Source: Aromatoleum anaerobium
Lineage (GTDB): Bacteria; Pseudomonadota; Gammaproteobacteria; Burkholderiales; Rhodocyclaceae
Assembly: GCF_012910705.2 (NCBI RefSeq)
Contig: NZ_WTVG02000037.1
Location: 496,001 to 560,000 of the forward strand
Direction: 5' to 3'
DNA length: 64,000 nucleotides
The notes below the pieces were generated by a model, which worked only from the letters and a program-made list of their open reading frames with translations, was not told the origin of the DNA and searched no databases. Shown here piece after piece: positions 1-8,486 of this stretch. The first letter of the stretch is position 1; each line of letters begins with the position of its first letter. The position numbers were made by a program, and so were the translations under genes.

Positions 1-452
1 GCGAGGTACCACTCCGGGAACAGCATCAGTTCGCGCCGCAGCAGCTCGCGCGAATAGTCCGGCAGCACGCCGGGGCGGCTCGCTTGCTGGATCGCGATCA
101 ATGTGCCGAGGGCGTCGGCATAGAGGTTCGCGGCGTTCGCCGGGATCAGCGCAGCGAGGTAGGTCGTGTTGCCGAGATCCGACAGCAGCAGGAAGCCCTG
201 CTCGGGGTCGCGCGCCAGCACTTCGGGGACGTGGGCGCCGGCGGCGCCGAAGAGTTCGGCGACTTTGAGCCACGGGCGCGTGTCCTCGTGTTCGGGGGGG
301 GCGTCCATGACGATGCGGCTCGGGCTGCCGTCGGCAAAACGCACGCGGAAATAGCGCCGGAAGCTGGCGTCGGCTGATGCCGGGCTCAGTTCGAAATCCT
401 GTCCGGGTAGCTGCGCCGCGAGCCAGGCGTTCAGTTGGGTGAGTCGTTGCAC
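1..452 (-). CDS. amgK: N-acetylmuramate/N-acetylglucosamine kinase AmgK-like phosphotransferase (C-terminus outside window)
   Basis: Only the first ~150 codons lie in the window. The minus-strand translation opens with a GTG at 452 and contains the APH-fold N-lobe motifs SADASFRRYFRV, MDAPPEHED, PWLKVAELF and GFLLLSDLG, typical of the COG3178 family that includes Pseudomonas AmgK, a sugar kinase of the cell-wall recycling route bypassing GlmS/GlmU. GGAG lies eight bases before the GTG; the frame stays open further upstream, so the start is a choice. It is divergent from lptD, a common arrangement in beta- and gammaproteobacteria where murU usually follows. The family is well supported; the exact substrate is inferred. 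Confidence 0.8.
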   Translation of the reverse strand, partial: MQRLTQLNAWLAAQLPGQDFELSPASADASFRRYFRVRFADGSPSRIVMDAPPEHEDTRPWLKVAELFGAAGAHVPEVLARDPEQGFLLLSDLGNTTYLAALIPANAANLYADALGTLIAIQQASRPGVLPDYSRELLRRELMLFPEWYL

Positions 453-532
453 CGGGTTCTCCGCGAGGCTTCGTGTAAAATCGATGAGTTTATCAAAGGC
501 TTCGACCGTGCCGCTCGCCGTCGGGCTGACTC

Positions 533-2986
533 TTGATTGATTGGGGAAGACGCTTGCGCGAAACGCGATTGAGAACGCGGCTGAGGCTTATCCCGCTGCT
601 GATGTGCTGCTTCTCGGGAGGCGCGGCGGCGGCAGGATTGCCGCCGCTGGTGGTTTCACCTGACTTGGTGAAGAGCCGGCCGGAACGTCCGGCCGGACAG
701 GCGCCGGCCCGAAGCCCGGACACGCTCCCGCTGCCGGCGCCGTCGCCTGCACCGACGAAGCCATCGACCACTCCGGGATCGTTGCCGACTGCCGTGCCGC
801 CCCCGGCCGGGATTCCCGCCGAACCGGCTGCCGGCGCTGCGGCGGCGGAAAGCGCGCCGATCGCTGCGGGAGCGACCGACATCCGTGCACAGCAGATCCG
901 CGGAACGCGAGCCGTCGAACTGGTCGCCGAAGGCAACGCCGAGCTGCGGCGCGACGGGATACTGCTGTCCGCCGACCGGCTGACGTACAGCGAGCTGACC
1001 GACGAGGCGCGGGCCGAAGGCAATGTGCTGCTGGCGCAGGGGACGGACCGGGTCGAGGGGCCGCGCGCGAATCTGAAGATCGCCGAGCAGGTCGGCGAAT
1101 TCGAGGCGCCGCAATACCGTTTCAGCCGCCGCTCCGACCCTGTGCCAGGCGAGCCCGTGCGCGAGATTTCCGGCAGCGGGCAGGCCGACGTGATGCGCTT
1201 CGAAGGCGAGAACCACTACCGCCTGGAGAACGCCACGTGGTCGACCTGCCAAGCCGACGACCCGGACTGGTATATCAAGGCGCGCGACCTCGAGCTCGAC
1301 TACGACCGTGAAGTCGGCGTCGTGCGCGGCGGATCGGTGATCTTCCAGGACGTGCCGATCTTCTGGTGGCCGTGGGCGGAATTTCCGCTCGTCGGTCAGC
1401 GCCAGTCCGGTTTCCTCTCGCCGACGGTCGGCGTGTCGAACAAAGCGGGCGTCGACATCTCGGCGCCCTATTACTGGAACCTCGCGCCGAACTATGACGC
1501 AACGTTCGCGCCACGCTTCATGGGGCGACGCGGCGTGCAGCTCGGCGGCGAGTTCCGTTACCTGACGCCGGGCTACCGCGGCGAGTCACGCGTCGAGTGG
1601 CTGCCGCGCGACGCCGTCACCGGCGAGGAGCGCGCGCTCGGATCGGTGCAGCACCAGCAGCGGATCACGCCGAACCTGTACGGCTCGCTCGACCTGAACG
1701 CCGTCTCCGACGACCAGTATTTCGAAGATCTCAGCTCGCGCCTGTCGGTCGCGTCGCAGGTCAATCTGTTGCGCGAAGGCCGGCTCAGCTATGTCGCGAG
1801 CGACTGGTGGAGCGCCTCGGCGCTGGTGCAAAGCTACCAGACGCTGTCTGGCGAAGACCCCTACCGGCGCCTGCCGCAGTTGCTGCTGAACGCGAACCGG
1901 CAGGACCTGCCCGCGGGCACGGTGTTCGGCTTCCGCGGCGAATACGTGCAGTTCGAGCACGCCGACAGCCGCAAGCCCGAAGGCAGCCGCTTCACGCTGT
2001 ATCCGCAGCTGTCCTTGCCGTTCGAGCGGCCGGGCTACTACGTGACGCCGAAAATCGGCGTGCACCACACGCAATACGCGCTCGACCGCGACTTGACTGG
2101 CGAGAGCCGCTCGATCACGCGTTCGCTGCCGATCTTCACGCTCGACAGCGGCCTCAACTTCGAGCGCGACACGACGCTGTTCGCCCGTGACTACCTCCAG
2201 ACGCTGGAGCCGCGGATCTATTACGTGCGCACGCCGTACCGCAACCAGGACGACATCCCGGTTTTCGACACGGCGCGCTTCGACTTCGGCTTCGCGCAGA
2301 TCTTCTCCGAAAACCTGTATGCCGGCGGCGACCGTATCGCCGACGCGGACCAGGTCACCGCGGCCGTGACGTCGCGGCTGATCGATCCGGGAAGCGGGGC
2401 TGAGCGCATGCGCGCGACCCTCGGTCAGCGCTACTACTTCGACGACCAGCGTGTCACGCTGCCGGGCGAACCGCGCCGCAGCGGGCGCCGCGCCGACATG
2501 CTGGCGGCGTTCAGCGGCCGCGTCACGACGAGCTCGTCGATCGATTCGGCGTGGCAGTACAACCCGCGCGACCAATTGACCGAGCGCTTCAATTTCACCG
2601 TGCGCTATCAGCCTGAATTCGCGAAGGCGCTCAATCTCGGCTACCGTTATTCGCGCGAGGTGCTGCAGGATCTCGACCTTTCCGGGCAGTGGCCGCTTGG
2701 CGGCGGCTGGTACGGCGTCGCGCGCGTGACGCGCTCGCTGAAGGAAAACCGCATCACCGAGACGATCGCGGGCGTCGAATACGATGGCGGCTGCTGGGTG
2801 GTGCGCAGCGCCGTGCACCGTTTCGCGACCAACCCCGACGACGTCACCGAGGCGCTGTTCCTGCAGCTTGAACTCAACGGCCTGGCCAGTGTCGGTTCCA
2901 GTCCGGTCAATCTGCTCAAACGCAGCGTTGCGGGATATGGCAAGATCAACGAACCCGTGTCCGACCGCGTCTTCGGTGCCTACTGA
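533..2986 (+). CDS. lptD: LPS-assembly protein LptD
   Basis: Outer-membrane beta-barrel that, with LptE, inserts lipopolysaccharide into the outer leaflet. The protein has a basic, hydrophobic export signal ending near GGAAAAG, a long Pro/Ala linker (about residues 45-100), an OstA/LptA-like jellyroll (IRGTRAVELVAEGNAELRRDG, then LLSADRLTYSELTDEARAEGN) and a barrel rich in aromatic-ended strands. Single cysteines at STCQADDPD and YDGGCWVV could form the disulfide known from this family. At about 817 aa the length is typical. No ATG is available: TTG 533 opens the frame, but TTG 554 lies just after GGGGAAG and may be the real start. First gene of lptD-surA-pdxA-rsmA. Confidence 0.95.
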   Translation: MIDWGRRLRETRLRTRLRLIPLLMCCFSGGAAAAGLPPLVVSPDLVKSRPERPAGQAPARSPDTLPLPAPSPAPTKPSTTPGSLPTAVPPPAGIPAEPAAGAAAAESAPIAAGATDIRAQQIRGTRAVELVAEGNAELRRDGILLSADRLTYSELTDEARAEGNVLLAQGTDRVEGPRANLKIAEQVGEFEAPQYRFSRRSDPVPGEPVREISGSGQADVMRFEGENHYRLENATWSTCQADDPDWYIKARDLELDYDREVGVVRGGSVIFQDVPIFWWPWAEFPLVGQRQSGFLSPTVGVSNKAGVDISAPYYWNLAPNYDATFAPRFMGRRGVQLGGEFRYLTPGYRGESRVEWLPRDAVTGEERALGSVQHQQRITPNLYGSLDLNAVSDDQYFEDLSSRLSVASQVNLLREGRLSYVASDWWSASALVQSYQTLSGEDPYRRLPQLLLNANRQDLPAGTVFGFRGEYVQFEHADSRKPEGSRFTLYPQLSLPFERPGYYVTPKIGVHHTQYALDRDLTGESRSITRSLPIFTLDSGLNFERDTTLFARDYLQTLEPRIYYVRTPYRNQDDIPVFDTARFDFGFAQIFSENLYAGGDRIADADQVTAAVTSRLIDPGSGAERMRATLGQRYYFDDQRVTLPGEPRRSGRRADMLAAFSGRVTTSSSIDSAWQYNPRDQLTERFNFTVRYQPEFAKALNLGYRYSREVLQDLDLSGQWPLGGGWYGVARVTRSLKENRITETIAGVEYDGGCWVVRSAVHRFATNPDDVTEALFLQLELNGLASVGSSPVNLLKRSVAGYGKINEPVSDRVFGAY

Positions 2987-3041
2987 TTCCGGCGCGGCCC
3001 TATTTCAGCGTTACACGAGTCGATTCATTTTTCGAGAAACC

Positions 3042-4391
3042 ATGATACGAATTCCCTTGCGTCGCATTTCTTTGCGTCGAATTCCCTCGCGCCTCAGTCT
3101 CGTCCTGTTCGCCGCCCTGTCCTGCGCCGCAGCCCTGTTTCCCGTTCATGCGGCCAATCCCCGCTCCGTCGAGGTCGACCATATCGCCGCAGTCGTGAAC
3201 AACGAAGTCATCACGGCCAGGGAATTGCGCGAGCGGGTCGAACAGGCGATACACCAGCTGAACCGCCAGGGCACGCCGCAGCCGCCGGCCGACGTGCTCG
3301 AGCGACAGTTGCTGGAGCGGCTGGTGCTCGAGCGGGCACAGCTGCAGCTGGCGCGCGAGACGTCGCTGCAGGTTGACGAGGCGACGCTCGAACGGGCGAT
3401 CGCGCGGATCGCGGAGAGCAACCGCCTGACCCTTCCCCAGCTGCGGGCCGCGCTGGAAAAGGACGGCGTCAGTTGGAGTCGCTTCCGCGACAATATCCGC
3501 ACCGAAATCCTGTTGACGCGCCTGCGCGAGCGCGAAGTCGATAGCCGCATCGTCGTGACGGATGCGGAAGTCGACAACTTTCTCGCGAACAACGCCGACG
3601 CGCTGTCCGGCGAGGAATTCGAGCTCGCCCACATCCTGATCCGCGTGCCCGAAGCGGCGACGCAGCAGCAGATGGCGGGCCTCGTCGCGCGCGCCGAGAC
3701 CGCGAAACAGCGGCTCAATTCGGGTGACGATTTCGCGCGCGTTGCGGCCAGCTATTCCGATGCGCCCGATGCGATGAACGGCGGCGCGCTCGGCTGGCGC
3801 AGCCGCGACCGCCTGCCGCCGCTGTTTGCCGACACGGTGCGCGACCTGAGCCCCGGCGGCGTGTCGCCAGTGCTGCGCAGCTCGGCGGGTCTGCACATCG
3901 TCAAGCTGCTCGACAGGCGCGGCGGCGCGGCGGCCGGTCCGCAGCAGCTCGAACAGACGCGGGCGCGTCACATCCTGATCCGCACCTCGGAAATCCTCAA
4001 CGACAGCGACGCGGAAAGCCGCCTGCTCGGGCTGCGCGAGCGGATCGTCAACGGCGCCAGTTTCGCCGACCTCGCGAAAGCCCATTCGGCGGACCTGTCG
4101 TCGGCGAAGGGCGGCGATCTCGGCTGGCTCAGCCCTGGCGACACGGTCCCCGAATTCGAGCGCGCGATGAACGCGCTCAAGCCGGGCGAAGTGAGCGCGC
4201 CGGTGCGCTCGCCGTTCGGCTGGCATCTGATCCAGGTCGAGGCGCGCCGGCTTCAGGACGTGTCCGACGAGCGCAAGCGCAACGCGGCCCGCAATGCGCT
4301 GCGCGAGCGCAAGGCCGACGAGGCGTTCGAGGATTGGCTGCGCCAGCTGCGCGACCGTACCTATGTCGAGTACCGGGCCGGGAAGGAATAG
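3042..4391 (+). CDS. surA: Periplasmic chaperone / peptidyl-prolyl isomerase SurA
   Basis: Chaperone for outer-membrane porins, including LptD encoded just upstream. The 449-aa product has a signal peptide with an unusual imperfect repeat ([15 protein letters not shown]) before the hydrophobic core and an AHAAN-type cleavage region, a SurA_N domain ([20 protein letters not shown]), and two parvulin domains ([11 protein letters not shown]... and [11 protein letters not shown]...) each closing with a GLHIVKLLD or GWHLIQVEA strand. I chose ATG 3042 because it gives a normal signal sequence; the frame is open further upstream inside lptD. Followed 15 bp later by pdxA, so cotranscription is likely. 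Confidence 0.95.
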   Translation: MIRIPLRRISLRRIPSRLSLVLFAALSCAAALFPVHAANPRSVEVDHIAAVVNNEVITARELRERVEQAIHQLNRQGTPQPPADVLERQLLERLVLERAQLQLARETSLQVDEATLERAIARIAESNRLTLPQLRAALEKDGVSWSRFRDNIRTEILLTRLREREVDSRIVVTDAEVDNFLANNADALSGEEFELAHILIRVPEAATQQQMAGLVARAETAKQRLNSGDDFARVAASYSDAPDAMNGGALGWRSRDRLPPLFADTVRDLSPGGVSPVLRSSAGLHIVKLLDRRGGAAAGPQQLEQTRARHILIRTSEILNDSDAESRLLGLRERIVNGASFADLAKAHSADLSSAKGGDLGWLSPGDTVPEFERAMNALKPGEVSAPVRSPFGWHLIQVEARRLQDVSDERKRNAARNALRERKADEAFEDWLRQLRDRTYVEYRAGKE

Positions 4392-4406
4392 GTCAGGGTC
4401 CGCGCA

Positions 4407-5387
4407 GTGGCTTTCCCTCCGATCCTTGCAGTCACCAGCGGCGAGCCGGCCGGCATCGGCCCCGAGCTGTGCGCGCAACTCTCCCGCCGGGAGTGGCCGA
4501 TGCGCCCCGTCGTGCTCGGCGACATCGAGCTGATCCGGGCGCGCGCAGGCGCGGCGGTGGCCGTGCGCGCCTACGCGCCGGACGTGCCTGCCGCAGCGGG
4601 CGTGCTCGACGTGCTGCACCTGCCGTTGAACGTCGCCGCGCGACCGGGCCGGCTCGATCCCGCCAATGCCGGCTACGTGCTGGCGCTGCTCGACCGCGCG
4701 CTGCACGGTTGCCGCAGCGGCGAGTTCGGCGCCATCGTCACCGCTCCGGTGCACAAGGGCGTCATCAACGACGCCGGCGTCGCGTTCAGCGGTCACACCG
4801 AATACCTGGCCGAGCGCACCGGCACGCCGCGCGTCGTGATGATGCTGGTCGGCGGCGGGCTGCGCGTCGCGCTCGCGACCACCCACTTGCCGCTCGCGGC
4901 CGTGCCCGGAGCGATCACGCCGGCGCTGCTCGACGAGACGCTGCGCATCCTGCACGCCGATCTGGTCGGGCGCTTCGGGCTCGTCGCACCGCGCATTCTC
5001 GTCGCCGGCCTCAACCCCCACGCCGGCGAGGGCGGGCACATGGGGCGCGAGGAAATCGACGTCATCGCGCCGGTGCTCGAGCGGCTGCGCGGCGAAGGCA
5101 TGCGCCTCGTCGGACCGCTGCCGGCCGACACGCTGTTCGTGCCGCACACGCTCGCGCAGGGCGACGCGGTGCTCGCGATGTATCACGACCAGGGGCTGCC
5201 GGTGCTCAAGCACGCGAGCTTCGGCGGCGGCGTGAACGTCACGCTGGGCCTGCCGATCATTCGCACGTCGGTCGATCACGGCACTGCGCTCGATCTCGCG
5301 GGCACGGGCCGGGCCGATCCGGGCAGCCTGTTCGCCGCGCTCGAACTCGCGATCGCGATGGTGCGCAGCCGGGATGCCGCCCGATGA
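4407..5387 (+). CDS. pdxA: 4-hydroxythreonine-4-phosphate dehydrogenase
   Basis: NAD-dependent enzyme of pyridoxal-phosphate synthesis that oxidises 4-phosphohydroxy-L-threonine. The 326-aa protein starts at GTG 4407 with the family opening [14 protein letters not shown]. Metal and substrate motifs are seen: [55 protein letters not shown] and [14 protein letters not shown]. Length is normal. Its last four bases overlap the rsmA start as ATGA, which indicates translational coupling. Confidence 0.95.
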   Translation: MAFPPILAVTSGEPAGIGPELCAQLSRREWPMRPVVLGDIELIRARAGAAVAVRAYAPDVPAAAGVLDVLHLPLNVAARPGRLDPANAGYVLALLDRALHGCRSGEFGAIVTAPVHKGVINDAGVAFSGHTEYLAERTGTPRVVMMLVGGGLRVALATTHLPLAAVPGAITPALLDETLRILHADLVGRFGLVAPRILVAGLNPHAGEGGHMGREEIDVIAPVLERLRGEGMRLVGPLPADTLFVPHTLAQGDAVLAMYHDQGLPVLKHASFGGGVNVTLGLPIIRTSVDHGTALDLAGTGRADPGSLFAALELAIAMVRSRDAAR

Positions 5388-6181
5388 ACGAACACCGCGC
5401 GCGCAAACGCTTCGGCCAGAACTTCCTGTCCGACCCCAACATCATCCGCAAGATCATCGACGCAATCCGCCCGGTGCCGGGCGAGACCGTCGTCGAGATC
5501 GGCCCGGGGCTGGGCGCGATGACCGATCCGCTCGTCGAACGGCTCAGTCATCTGCACGTCGTCGAGATCGACCGCGACCTGATCGCCCGGCTGCACGAAC
5601 GTTATTCACCCGAGCGGCTGACGATCCACGAGGGCGACGCGCTGAAGTTCGATTTCGCCACGCTCGGCGCGCCGCTGCGGGTCGTCGGCAACCTGCCGTA
5701 CAACATTTCGACGCCGCTGCTGTTCCACCTCGCGGAGTTCGCGGCCGCCGTGCGCGACATGACTTTCATGCTGCAGAAGGAAGTCGTGATGCGCATGGTC
5801 GCCGAGCCCGGCACCGAGGACTACGGCCGCCTGTCGGTGATGCTGCAATATCGCTTCCGCATGGGGCGGCTGTTCGACGTGCCTCCCGGGGCGTTCCGCC
5901 CGGCGCCGAAAGTCACGTCGAGCATTGTCCGCATGGTGCCTCTGCCGGCCGAGCAGCGCACCGCGCAGGACGAGGCGCTGCTCGAGCGCGTCGTTGCCGC
6001 CGCGTTCGGCCAGCGCCGCAAGACGCTGCGCAACACGCTGCGCGAATGGCTCGACGAAGCGGATTTTCCCGCGCTCGGGATCGACCCGGGCCTGCGCGGC
6101 GAACGCCTGACCGTCGCCGACTACGTCGCGATCACGAACTACATCGCCGCGAAGTCGCCGCGCGCGCCCGCAAACGCGTGA
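5384..6181 (+). CDS. rsmA: 16S rRNA (adenine1518-N6/adenine1519-N6)-dimethyltransferase
   Basis: KsgA/RsmA dimethylates two adjacent adenines in the 3' hairpin of 16S rRNA during small-subunit maturation. The 265-aa product shows [19 protein letters not shown], the SAM loop [11 protein letters not shown], the acidic VVEIDRDL, and the catalytic [14 protein letters not shown]. The start ATG at 5384 overlaps the end of pdxA by 4 bp, so translation is probably coupled. Last gene of the lptD operon; a small GC hairpin follows the stop. Confidence 0.96.
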   Translation: MNEHRARKRFGQNFLSDPNIIRKIIDAIRPVPGETVVEIGPGLGAMTDPLVERLSHLHVVEIDRDLIARLHERYSPERLTIHEGDALKFDFATLGAPLRVVGNLPYNISTPLLFHLAEFAAAVRDMTFMLQKEVVMRMVAEPGTEDYGRLSVMLQYRFRMGRLFDVPPGAFRPAPKVTSSIVRMVPLPAEQRTAQDEALLERVVAAAFGQRRKTLRNTLREWLDEADFPALGIDPGLRGERLTVADYVAITNYIAAKSPRAPANA

Positions 6182-6183
6182 TC

Positions 6184-6200
6184 TCGGCGCAGTGCGCCGA
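6184..6200. terminator. Short GC hairpin between convergent rsmA and DUF2892 gene
   Basis: TCGGCGC, a 3-nt loop and GCGCCGA form a perfect 7-bp stem three bases after the rsmA stop. No T run follows on either strand, so termination efficiency is uncertain. Confidence 0.35.
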
Positions 6201-6257
6201 TCCGGCGCGCGCCTCGGCGCCGTCACGGGCGGGCGTCGAGGCAGATCGCCGTAGCGC

Positions 6258-6452
6258 TCAGGCTTTCCGGAGCGGGCAGGTGCGCAGGCCGAAGAGGGTA
6301 TAGGCCGGGCACCAGCCGAGCAGCCCGGTCGCGAGCGGGACGACACCGATCCACGTCCAGGGACTGCCGATGCCGAGGATGGCGAGGATGACCAGGACCA
6401 GCCCGGCGACGATGCGCAGGATCCGGTCGATGCCGCCGACGTTTGCATTCAT
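6258..6452 (-). CDS. DUF2892 small inner-membrane protein
   Basis: A 64-aa protein of the DUF2892 (YgaP-like transmembrane) family: MNANVGGIDRILRIVAG, then two hydrophobic helices separated by GSPWTWIG, and the typical ending TGLLGWCPAYTLFGLRTCP with two cysteines. CGGAG stands eight bases before the ATG. Such proteins occur alone or fused to rhodanese domains; their function is not established. A TGTAA-N6-TTACA palindrome lies 63 bp upstream, between this gene and the Crp/Fnr regulator gene on the same strand, which suggests local control by that regulator. Confidence 0.85.
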   Translation of the reverse strand: MNANVGGIDRILRIVAGLVLVILAILGIGSPWTWIGVVPLATGLLGWCPAYTLFGLRTCPLRKA

Positions 6453-6515
6453 GGTTTTCTCCGTTGCGATGGGGTGGATGACGAGCGTATTGGACCACTC
6501 CACCGTCGCCCGGTC

Positions 6516-6531
6516 TGTAACCTCGGTTACA
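6516..6531. promoter_or_regulatory. Crp/Fnr-type operator palindrome
   Basis: TGTAACCTCGGTTACA is a perfect inverted repeat with 7-bp arms and a 2-bp centre. Read as TGTAA-N6-TTACA it has the geometry of the Crp consensus TGTGA-N6-TCACA. It is directly downstream of a Crp/Fnr-family gene and upstream of the DUF2892 gene. The assignment to that regulator is inference. Confidence 0.5.
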
Positions 6532-6553
6532 CAGCGGCGCCTTGGCCCCAGCC

Positions 6554-7234
6554 TTACTCGTGGCGCCCTTCGCTCGCCATCCGCCGCAGCCCTGCGGGAT
6601 CGAGGATCTCGATCTGCTCGCGCGACAGCTTCACCAGCCCCTGCGCCGCAAAGCCCTTGAGCAGGCGGCTGATGAATTCGCGCACGCTGCCGAGCTCGTC
6701 GGCGAGCTGCTGGTGCGTGACGTGCAGCACGCGCCCCTTGCCGAGCAGCTGGCCGGCGAGGCGCTGGTCGAGCCGGTGGAACGCGACTTCTTCGATCAGC
6801 TGCATCAGGTCGGCGATACGCTCGGCGAACAGGTGGAAGACGAAATTGCGGAACGCCGGCTCGGCGAGCAGCGCGTCGAACTCGGCTTTCGGCAGCAGCA
6901 TCAGCACGGTGTCGGATTCGGCGATGCCGCGCGCGTTGTAGTCCTCGTGGCCGAGCAGGCAGGACGACGAGATGATGCAGGTTTCGCCCGCCGCGACCCG
7001 GTACAGCGGCAGCTCGCGGCCGTTGGCGGCGCACTTCACGACGCGCACCGATCCTTCGACGACGAACGGAAAACCTTCGCACGCCTGGTGGTCGTCGAAC
7101 AGCAGGGCGCCGGCCGGCACGCGCGCCCAGCGCGCAGTCTCGAACAGGCGGTGCCGGGCCGATTCGGGCAGCGTGGCGATCACCGGATAGCGGTGGGCGA
7201 GGCGGGCCAGCTCTGGCGTGTGCGGAGTCGTCAT
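6554..7234 (-). CDS. Crp/Fnr family transcriptional regulator
   Basis: A 226-aa regulator with a cyclic-nucleotide-binding-like beta barrel (FEGARW-like start, PAGALLFDD, FPFVVEGSVRVVK, LYRVAAGETCIISSSCLLG) and a C-terminal winged helix (VTHQQLADELGSVREFISRLL followed by GLVKLSREQIEILD). The N-terminal cysteine cluster of Fnr is absent; internal cysteines at KCAANG and TCIISSSC could be redox-active but this cannot be judged from sequence. It probably binds the TGTAA-N6-TTACA site beyond its 3' end and controls the DUF2892 gene. The signal is unknown. Confidence 0.85.
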   Translation of the reverse strand: MTTPHTPELARLAHRYPVIATLPESARHRLFETARWARVPAGALLFDDHQACEGFPFVVEGSVRVVKCAANGRELPLYRVAAGETCIISSSCLLGHEDYNARGIAESDTVLMLLPKAEFDALLAEPAFRNFVFHLFAERIADLMQLIEEVAFHRLDQRLAGQLLGKGRVLHVTHQQLADELGSVREFISRLLKGFAAQGLVKLSREQIEILDPAGLRRMASEGRHE

Positions 7235-7265
7235 CGTCGTCTTCCGTCGCGCTGCGCTGCTGGGG

Positions 7266-8027
7266 CTACAGCTCGAATTCGGCGATCACCGGAGCGTGGT
7301 CGGACGGGCGTTCGAGCTTGCGCGGTGCCTTGTCGATCGTACACGCGCAGCAGACATCGCGCAGCGCCGGCGACAGCAGGATGTGGTCGATGCGCAGGCC
7401 GAAGTTGCGCCGGAAAGCGCCCATGCGGTAGTCCCACCACGAAAAACTCCGGTCATCCTGCGGAAAAAGACGGTAAGCGTCGGCCAGGCCGAGCCCGGTC
7501 AGCGCGGCGAAAGCGGCGCGTTCGGCAGGCGAGACGTGGATCTCGTCCTTCCAGTCGGGATGCGCGTCGCGGTCCTCGGGGGCGATGTTGAAGTCGCCCG
7601 TCAGCACCAGCCGCTGATGTGCCTTGAGTTCTTCGCGCAGCCACTCCGTCAGGGCCGCGAGCCAGCGCAGCTTGTACGCGAATTTCTCCGAGCCGACCGC
7701 CTGTCCGTTCGGGAAATACCCGCAGATCACACGTACGCCGTTCACCGTCGCCGCGAGTACGCGTTTCTGTTCGTCATCGAAACCCGGGATGCCGTAGCCG
7801 ATGTCGTCGAGCGCGGACCGGCTCAGGATCGCCACACCGTTGTAGGTCTTCTGGCCGCTGAACGCCGCGTGGTAGCCGGCCGCTTCGAGTTCGGCCACCG
7901 GAAACGACTTGTCCTCGAGCTTGAGTTCCTGCAGGCACAGCACGTCGGGCCGGTTGGCCGCGAGCCAGTCGAGCACGTGGGGCAGGCGGACCTTGAGGGA
8001 GTTTACGTTCCAGGTGGCGATTTTCAT
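7266..8027 (-). CDS. xthA: Exodeoxyribonuclease III
   Basis: AP endonuclease and 3'-exonuclease of base-excision repair. The 253-aa protein starts at ATG 8027 with MKIATWNVNSLKVR and carries the family motifs CLQELKLEDKSFP, GVAILSR, GDFNIAPEDRDAHP, FSWWDYRMGAFRRNFGLRIDH and a final SDHAPVI. The frame extends upstream but the ATG gives the canonical N-terminus. Length is typical of the XthA branch. It lies 31 bp downstream of the Crp/Fnr gene start on the same strand but is transcribed towards it. Confidence 0.95.
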   Translation of the reverse strand: MKIATWNVNSLKVRLPHVLDWLAANRPDVLCLQELKLEDKSFPVAELEAAGYHAAFSGQKTYNGVAILSRSALDDIGYGIPGFDDEQKRVLAATVNGVRVICGYFPNGQAVGSEKFAYKLRWLAALTEWLREELKAHQRLVLTGDFNIAPEDRDAHPDWKDEIHVSPAERAAFAALTGLGLADAYRLFPQDDRSFSWWDYRMGAFRRNFGLRIDHILLSPALRDVCCACTIDKAPRKLERPSDHAPVIAEFEL

Positions 8028-8249
8028 CGTGTGCAGGGTGGCGTGGGGATTGAACAGTTCAGCCGGATCGGCGGTGTCGAAAATTCTTACATCGTGCGGC
8101 GATGGTGCGCGCAACCCTCGCGGTGCCCGCTGCAATTCATTGTATCCACGTCGTGTCCTGCGTGTGGCATAAAACTGGCTTTGGCTCTCGGGAGGCTATG
8201 ACATGGCGTCATGCGCAGCTCACGCATTTCGCCATGAAGGGGGACAACG

Positions 8250-8429
8250 GTGGCATTCAGCGGATCGGAAATGCGTGTCGATTGGGCCATGCGGCAGTTC
8301 GTCGGGACAATCATGGATTATCTTGCCCGAGGTGGCGACCACGCGAACGCGCAGATGAACATGACCGAGCGCGGCGTCCCGCTGCACGTCCAGCGGCGTG
8401 TGCTGGAGGGAACTGCCTCGCATCTCTGA
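8250..8429 (+). CDS. Small hypothetical protein (59 aa)
   Basis: GTG 8250 is preceded by AAGGGGGA at a 5-base spacing and opens a 59-codon frame ending in TGA at 8427-8429, followed nine bases later by a strong hairpin. The translation begins VAFSGSEMRVDWAMRQF and contains a GDHANAQMNM stretch and ERGVPLHVQRRVL; it is soluble, mildly basic and helical-looking, with no signal peptide. I do not recognise a family. Good ribosome site, the only gene-free space between two minus-strand genes, and a following hairpin argue that it is real; homologues in relatives would settle it. Confidence 0.55.
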   Translation: MAFSGSEMRVDWAMRQFVGTIMDYLARGGDHANAQMNMTERGVPLHVQRRVLEGTASHL

Positions 8430-8437
8430 GTCTCGCG

Positions 8438-8468
8438 CGGCCCCGCTGCCCGGGCGGCAGCGGGGCCG
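8438..8468. terminator. Strong GC hairpin between small ORF and prlC (convergent)
   Basis: A perfect 13-bp inverted repeat (CGGCCCCGCTGCC and its complement, 5-nt loop) placed between two converging stop codons. It lacks a T tract, so it may act with Rho or as a bidirectional stem. An 11-bp tandem duplication (CGGGGCCGCGG twice) immediately follows at 8461-8482. Confidence 0.5.
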
Positions 8469-8486
8469 CGGCGGGGCCGCGGCGGG

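Noticed and set aside
1586-2818. Long antisense frames over lptD and many other genes
   Set aside because: GC-rich codon use leaves opposite strands open; they lack domains and conflict with clear genes.
8161-8200. TGGCATAAAACTGGCT as a sigma-54 promoter for the small ORF
   Set aside because: The -12 half lacks TTGC and the match is poor.
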